Shown piece by piece: positions 59,454-64,000 of a stretch of 64,000 nucleotides of DNA. Within the stretch, counting starts at the first letter, position 1. Each line of letters opens with the position of its first letter. Both the position numbers and the translations under genes were made by a program. The DNA is from Cronobacter condimenti 1330. Its GTDB lineage: Bacteria > Pseudomonadota > Gammaproteobacteria > Enterobacterales > Enterobacteriaceae. Under the pieces are notes generated by a model, which saw only the letters and a list, made by a program, of their open reading frames with translations, had not been told where the DNA came from and did no database searches. Where the stretch lies: assembly GCF_001277255.1 (NCBI RefSeq), contig NZ_CP012264.1, positions 2,170,001 through 2,234,000 of the forward strand, in the 5' to 3' direction.

Positions 59454-60877
59454 TGCGTCGCCCTTATTCGCTCATTGCCGCCGCGCTGCTGCTGACGGGT
59501 TGTCATACGAGTAGGGTTGAGCAGGCCCGCCCGTCGCTCATCATCCCCCCCGCCTGGCGCGCCGCAGTCGGGCCGTCGTCACCCACCGAAGGCTTCTGGT
59601 GGCGTAATTTTCACGATGTGGCGTTGAACCGTTATGTGGATCAGGCGCTGCGCTATAACAGCGATGTGCTGCTCGCCCGCGAACGGGTGAATCAGTATCA
59701 GGCGCAGGTGCAGGCGGCCCTGGGCGACCGCTTTCCGACACTCGACGCGGGCTTCAGCGCCGGGCGCAGCCGCTCGCAATCTGCCGCGACGGGCCTGCCG
59801 GTGTACGGCGACCTTTACAAAGGCAACCTGAACGCGACGTATAACGTCGATATCTGGGGCCGATACCGCAGCGCCGCCGATGCCGCCAAAGCGAGCCTGG
59901 AAGCCCAGAAAGCCGCCGCCGCCGCCGCAAACCTGACGGTGGCCTCGCAGGTCGCAAGCGGCTATATCACCCTTCTGGCGCTTGATGCGCAGTTACGCGT
60001 GACAACCTCAACGCTCGCCTCGCGCCAGGACGCGCTAAAACTGGCGCAGCGTCAGTATGAAACAGGTTACAGCTCGCGCCTGGAACTGATGCAGTCAGAA
60101 TCGGAGCTGCGCGCCACCCGGGCGCAAATCCCGCAGATCCAGCACCAGATCACGGCACAGGAAAATGCGCTCAGCATCCTGACTGGCCAGAACCCCGGCC
60201 CCATTGCGCGCGGTGGCGAATTTGATGCCTTAAGCCCGCTGCCTATCCCCTCACGGCTGCCGTCATCGCTGTTAAACCGCAGGCCGGATATTGTGCAGGC
60301 GGAACAGACGCTGGTGGCAAGCGACGCACAGCTGGCCGTCGCCCGTGCGCGCCTGTTACCGGGGATTAATCTCACCGCGTCGGGGTCGCTTCAGGAGAAC
60401 ACCCTGCCGGAATTGCTCGCCAACCCGCTACGGCTCTGGAGCGTCGGGGCGAGCGTACTCGCCCCGCTGTTAAACCGCGAGGCGTTAAATGCACAGATTG
60501 ACGTGACAACGTCACAGAAAAATCAGGCGTTATATAGTTATGAAAGCACCGTACGTAACGCGTTTAAAGAGGTGAACGACAGTCTCGATGCCGTCGAGCG
60601 GCTTGGCGAACAGCTCACCGAATTACAGGCGCAGGAACAGGCGGCGCAGGAGACGCTGCGCATTGCGCATAACCGCTACCAGAACGGCTACGCCTCTTAC
60701 CTTGACGAGCTGGACGCGCGTCGAACGCTCTTCAGCGCCCAGCTCAATGTGGTGCAGGTGAAAAATAATCTGCTGCTGGCGCAGGTGGATCTCTACCGTG
60801 CGCTCGGCGGCGGATGGCCGGGCGCAGCGGCGCAGAGCGAGAAACCCGGCTATGCTGCTTATAACCCCCACCCGTAG
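59453..60877 (+). CDS. NodT-type outer-membrane efflux lipoprotein
   Basis: TolC/OprM-family channel of 474 residues. Lipoprotein signal RRPYSLIAAALLLTGC with Cys17 as lipid anchor. Two internal OEP repeats contain the long helices (LNATYNVDIWGRYRSAADAA; LLNRRPDIVQAEQTLVASDA). The dedicated lipoprotein channel makes this pump independent of TolC. Third gene of the pump operon; a small GC hairpin follows before the methyltransferase gene. Confidence 0.9.
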   Translation: MRRPYSLIAAALLLTGCHTSRVEQARPSLIIPPAWRAAVGPSSPTEGFWWRNFHDVALNRYVDQALRYNSDVLLARERVNQYQAQVQAALGDRFPTLDAGFSAGRSRSQSAATGLPVYGDLYKGNLNATYNVDIWGRYRSAADAAKASLEAQKAAAAAANLTVASQVASGYITLLALDAQLRVTTSTLASRQDALKLAQRQYETGYSSRLELMQSESELRATRAQIPQIQHQITAQENALSILTGQNPGPIARGGEFDALSPLPIPSRLPSSLLNRRPDIVQAEQTLVASDAQLAVARARLLPGINLTASGSLQENTLPELLANPLRLWSVGASVLAPLLNREALNAQIDVTTSQKNQALYSYESTVRNAFKEVNDSLDAVERLGEQLTELQAQEQAAQETLRIAHNRYQNGYASYLDELDARRTLFSAQLNVVQVKNNLLLAQVDLYRALGGGWPGAAAQSEKPGYAAYNPHP

Positions 60878-60882
60878 TTTAA

Positions 60883-60899
60883 CGCGCCTTCGCGGCGCG
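60883..60899 (+). terminator. Weak hairpin between the channel and methyltransferase genes
   Basis: CGCGCC-(5 nt)-GGCGCG followed by CTTTCT: a weak terminator or attenuator within a 41-bp gap. An almost identical hairpin occurs at 864-880. Confidence 0.4.
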
Positions 60900-60918
60900 C
60901 TTTCTGGAGAGCGGTTCG

Positions 60919-61578
60919 ATGCAGCAACAAGAATGGAGCGAAGTGGACGAGTATCTCGCGCAGGCGCTAATTCCCACCGATCCGCTGATGACGCAGGTAC
61001 TGGAAAATAACCGACTGGCGGGTTTACCCCCGCACGATGTCTCGCCGTTACAGGGGCAATTTCTGGCACTCATGGTGATGATGACCGGCGCCAGGCGGGT
61101 GCTGGAAATCGGCACGCTTGGCGGGTACAGCACGATATGGCTCGCGCGCGCATTACCGGAAGAAGGCCTTGTGGTGACGCTTGAGGCCAATGCTGAACAC
61201 GCTCAGGTGGCTGCGGCAAACCTGGCGCTTGCGAGCGTCACGCCGAAAGTGCAGTTGCGCGTCGGTCCGGCCGTAGAAAGCCTGCCGTTGTATGTGGACG
61301 AACCGCCCTTTGATGTGATTTTTATCGACGCCGATAAGCCAGGTAACCCGATTTATCTGGAATGGGCGTTATCGCTTTCCCGCTCCGGGACGTTGATTAT
61401 CGGCGATAACGTCGTGCGCGGCGGCGCAGTCACTGACCCGCAAAGCGAGGATTTGCGCGTTCAGGGCGTGCGCACGTTTATCGAGATGCTCGGCAACCAC
61501 CCACGCCTGCGCGCCACCGCGCTGCAAACCGTGGGGCATAAAGGCTGGGACGGCTTTACGCTCGCGGTCGTAAAATAG
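60919..61578 (+). CDS. SAM-dependent O-methyltransferase (COMT-like)
   Basis: Class I O-methyltransferase of 219 residues (Methyltransf_3 family, catechol-OMT-like). SAM motif VLEIGTLGGYSTIWLA, acidic VVTLEANAEHA, and metal/SAM site VIFIDADKPGN; a further conserved block is GDNVVRGGAV. These enzymes methylate catechol-type hydroxyls with a divalent metal. GGAG precedes the ATG. It lies 41 bp after the pump operon and may be cotranscribed, suggesting modification linked to export of an aromatic compound, by inference only. Confidence 0.9.
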   Translation: MQQQEWSEVDEYLAQALIPTDPLMTQVLENNRLAGLPPHDVSPLQGQFLALMVMMTGARRVLEIGTLGGYSTIWLARALPEEGLVVTLEANAEHAQVAAANLALASVTPKVQLRVGPAVESLPLYVDEPPFDVIFIDADKPGNPIYLEWALSLSRSGTLIIGDNVVRGGAVTDPQSEDLRVQGVRTFIEMLGNHPRLRATALQTVGHKGWDGFTLAVVK

Positions 61579-61594
61579 ACGATTTTCTCGCAGC

Positions 61595-61616
61595 GGTGGG
61601 TGAAGTGTCACCCACC
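61595..61616. terminator. Hairpin between the methyltransferase gene and hrpA
   Basis: GGTGGGTGA-AGTG-TCACCCACC, a perfect 9-bp stem between convergent genes. It lacks a T run. The GGTGGGT/ACCCACC ends resemble the repeat units at 17646-17724. Confidence 0.55.
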
Positions 61617-61635
61617 TTCACGGTCACTCTCTGGA

Positions 61636-64000
61636 TTATCCGCCCACCTGCTCCATCGCCTGCAACACACGTTTGTCGGAAACAGGGTATGGCGTACCGA
61701 GCTGCTGGGCGAAATAACTTACGCGCAGCTCCTCAATCATCCAGCGGATCTCCTGCACGTCATCCTCGTCGCGTCGTGCAGGCGGCAGTTTGTTAAGCCA
61801 TTGCTGCCAGGCCTGCTGCACGGCCTCCACTTTCAGCATCTGCGCGCGGTCGCGGTGCGGATCGACGGCCATTTTCTCAAGGCGTTTTTCAATCGCGTTA
61901 AGATAACGCAGCGTGTCACCCAGGCGTTTGTACCCGTTGCCGGTCACAAACCCGCGATACACAAGCCCGCTCATCTGCGCTTTGATATCTGAAAGCCCGA
62001 GCGCCATCGTCATATCCACTCGCCCTTTCAGACGTTTGTTGATATTGAAAACCGCAGTCAGGATCTGCTCCACCTGTCTTGCGATGTCTACCACGGTGTC
62101 GTTCAGCTGCGCGCGCACGTTCTCATGCAACTGCGTGAAGCCTTCCTGCGTCCATACCGGCCCGCCGTGCTCCGCAATCAGTTTATCGACGCCGCAGGAG
62201 ATACAGTCGTCTATGAGATCCAGCACCTTACCGTACGGGTTGAAGTAAAGCCCAAGCTTCGCTTTGTTCGGCAGCTTCTCGTGCAGGTATTTAATGGGCG
62301 ACGGAATGTTCAGCAATAACAGCCGACGCAGCCCGCGCCACATGGCGTGTTGCTGCTCCTGCGGATTATCAAACAGCCGAATGCCGACGCTCTCTTTCTC
62401 ATCCACCAGCGCCGGGAAGGCTTTCACCTGGTAGCCGCCGCGTTTCTGTTCATAGCGCTCCGGCAGCGCGCCGAAACTCCAGATATGCAGCCCGCTCTGT
62501 TCAATACCGTCATCCGCCACCGCAGACAGCGTCTCCTGTACCTTTTCCTTCAGCCCTTCTTTAAGCGCGCTGAGATCTTTGCCCTCGCGCAGTTTGCGTC
62601 CTTTCTCATCCACCACGCGGAAGGTCATTTTCAGGTGATCGGGCACCTGTTCGGCCTGCCACGCCTCTCGGTCGATGGTGACGCCGGTCATGCGGCGCAA
62701 TTCGCGCTCCAGCGCGTCAAAAAGCGGCAGTTCAAGCGGCGTCACACGCCCCAAAAACGCTTCGGCATAGTTCGGCGCGGGCACAAAATTACGGCGCACC
62801 GGTTTAGGCAACGATTTGATAAGCGCAATAATCAACTCGCGGCGCATTCCCGGCACCTGCCATTCGAAGCCCGCCTCTTCCACCTGATTTAACAGCGGCA
62901 GCGGAATATGCACCGTCACGCCGTCGGCATCGCCCCCTGGCTCAAACTGGTAGGTCAGGCGCAGCTTCAGGTTGCCCTGATGCCAGAAGTTCGGGTAGTC
63001 GAGCTTACTGACTTTCTCCGCGCCCTCTTTAATCAGCATGCTCTTTTCGAAATTAAGCAGATCCGGCGTGTCGCGGCTCGCCTTTTTCCACCAGGTATCG
63101 AAATGGCGAGCGGAAATCGCCTCGTGGCCGATGCGCTGGTCATAGAACTCAAACAGCGTGTCATCATCCACAAGAATGTCGCGGCGGCGCGATTTATGCT
63201 CCAGCTCTTCCACTTCGGCGCGCAGTCGCTGGTTTTCACGGAAGAACGCGTGGCGGGTCTGCCAGTCGCCTTCCACCAGCGCATGACGGATAAACAGCTC
63301 ACGGCTCAGTATCGGGTCAATCTGGCTGTAGTTCACGCTTCGCGCAGCGACTATCGGCAGGCCGTACAGCGTGACTTTCTCGCTCGCCATAACCGCGCCC
63401 TGCCCGCGCTCCCAGTGCGGCTCGCTGTAAGAGCGCTTTATAAGATGCTGCGCTACCGGCTCGATCCACTCCGGATCGATACGCGCGGCGATGCGTCCCC
63501 ACAGGCGGCTGGTTTCAACCAGCTCCGCCACCATCGCCCACTTCGGCGGCTTTTTGAAAAGCCCGGAGCCTGGGAAAATAGAGAAACGGGCGTTGCGCGC
63601 ACCGGTGTACTCCTGTTTATCGGCGTCCTTCATGCCGATATGCGACAGTAGACCAGTCAGCAGCGCCGTATGCACCTCGCGGTAACCCGCCGGTTCGCTG
63701 TTAACCGGAATACCAAGCTCTTTCACCACCTGGCGAAGCTGGGTATAGATATCCTGCCATTCGCGCACGCGCAGATAGTTCAGATAGTCAGTACGGCACA
63801 GGCGGCGGAACTGGTTTGAGGAGAGCGCTTTTTGCTGCTCGCCAAGATAGTTCCACAGATTCACGAAGGCCTGGAAATCGGACTCTTTATCGTGGAAACG
63901 GCGATGTTTTTCATCTGAGGCTTGCTGTTTATCGAGCGGCCGCTCGCGCGGATCCTGAATCGACAGGGCGGAGGTGATAATCATCGCCTCGCGCACGCAG
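61636..64000 (-). CDS. hrpA: ATP-dependent RNA helicase HrpA, C-terminal part
   Basis: C-terminal 787 codons of the large DEAH-box helicase HrpA (about 1300 residues in E. coli). The start and helicase core lie beyond the right window edge; the frame is open at 64000. The visible part contains the end of the helicase-associated domain and the long DUF3418 region (FWHQGNLKLRLTYQFEPGGD, LHEKLPNKAKLGLYFNPYGK), nearly colinear with E. coli HrpA down to VSDKRVLQAMEQVGG. HrpA acts in mRNA processing and rescue of stalled, collided ribosomes. Confidence 0.96.
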   Translation of the reverse strand, partial: CVREAMIITSALSIQDPRERPLDKQQASDEKHRRFHDKESDFQAFVNLWNYLGEQQKALSSNQFRRLCRTDYLNYLRVREWQDIYTQLRQVVKELGIPVNSEPAGYREVHTALLTGLLSHIGMKDADKQEYTGARNARFSIFPGSGLFKKPPKWAMVAELVETSRLWGRIAARIDPEWIEPVAQHLIKRSYSEPHWERGQGAVMASEKVTLYGLPIVAARSVNYSQIDPILSRELFIRHALVEGDWQTRHAFFRENQRLRAEVEELEHKSRRRDILVDDDTLFEFYDQRIGHEAISARHFDTWWKKASRDTPDLLNFEKSMLIKEGAEKVSKLDYPNFWHQGNLKLRLTYQFEPGGDADGVTVHIPLPLLNQVEEAGFEWQVPGMRRELIIALIKSLPKPVRRNFVPAPNYAEAFLGRVTPLELPLFDALERELRRMTGVTIDREAWQAEQVPDHLKMTFRVVDEKGRKLREGKDLSALKEGLKEKVQETLSAVADDGIEQSGLHIWSFGALPERYEQKRGGYQVKAFPALVDEKESVGIRLFDNPQEQQHAMWRGLRRLLLLNIPSPIKYLHEKLPNKAKLGLYFNPYGKVLDLIDDCISCGVDKLIAEHGGPVWTQEGFTQLHENVRAQLNDTVVDIARQVEQILTAVFNINKRLKGRVDMTMALGLSDIKAQMSGLVYRGFVTGNGYKRLGDTLRYLNAIEKRLEKMAVDPHRDRAQMLKVEAVQQAWQQWLNKLPPARRDEDDVQEIRWMIEELRVSYFAQQLGTPYPVSDKRVLQAMEQVGG

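Overview
The window is chromosomal DNA of a member of the Enterobacteriaceae. Its proteins match E. coli K-12 proteins recognised from memory, and gene order follows the E. coli 32-36 min region in two blocks: rspA/ynfA/ynfB/speG/ynfC/ynfD/ynfEFGH-dmsD/bioD2/mlc/ynfL/ynfM/ydgU/ydgD/mdtIJ, and rlhA/sutR/ydcO/ydcL/tehB/ydcK/rimL/opgD/ydcJ/ydcI/trg/cybB/aldA/ydcF/hrpA. The high GC of coding DNA and the species-specific insertions suggest a Cronobacter/Franconibacter/Siccibacter/Enterobacter-type genome; species is an inference. No tRNA, rRNA, CRISPR array, intact prophage or complete insertion sequence was seen.

Layout. 1-3.6 kb: sugar-acid catabolism (ydfI partial, MFS transporter, D-mannonate dehydratase rspA) with a shared candidate operator. 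3.7-6.3 kb: small envelope proteins and spermidine acetyltransferase speG. 6.4-13.5 kb: a DMSO-reductase-family anaerobic respiratory operon with two tandem catalytic subunits (ynfE, ynfF), one electron-transfer subunit, one membrane anchor and the chaperone dmsD. 14.2-17.6 kb: an OsmU-type osmoprotectant ABC importer. 17.7-25.7 kb: bioD2, mlc, ynfL/ynfM, an M32 carboxypeptidase, ydgU, ydgD and the mdtJI spermidine exporter. 26.2-28.3 kb: an ASCH protein and a LexA-boxed umuDC operon. 28.5-46 kb: the conserved ydc block, with a carboxylesterase, an Old Yellow Enzyme and yciF added. 46.2-47.7 kb: frmRA formaldehyde detoxification. 47.7-49.3 kb: an AT-rich scar with gene fragments. 49.3-54.9 kb: an MHS transporter, cybB, a hydrolase, aldA and ydcF. 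55.2-61.6 kb: a resistance/efflux insertion (fosA, GNAT, marR, MFS-HlyD-NodT tripartite pump, O-methyltransferase) between ydcF and hrpA.

Most notable points. (1) At 48.36-48.60 kb there is a broken Tlde1-type (DUF2778) type VI effector: its N-terminus and its catalytic C-terminus lie in different frames, joined at an internal deletion. Its stop overlaps the start of an intact two-helix membrane protein, a candidate orphan immunity gene. (2) A highly structured plus-strand RNA with mutually exclusive helices and its own terminator lies at 37.95-38.15 kb with no gene attached. (3) A second orphan plus-strand terminator at 30.72 kb suggests a small RNA. (4) rimL has no ATG/GTG/TTG near its Shine-Dalgarno sequence and appears to start at CTG. 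(5) The Trg chemoreceptor ends in an HWETF pentapeptide that E. coli Trg lacks. (6) Several precise operator-like repeats are present, including twin 12-bp palindromes exactly 21 bp apart before the ASCH gene. All identifications rest on reading the sequence and on remembered family sequences; no searches were run.
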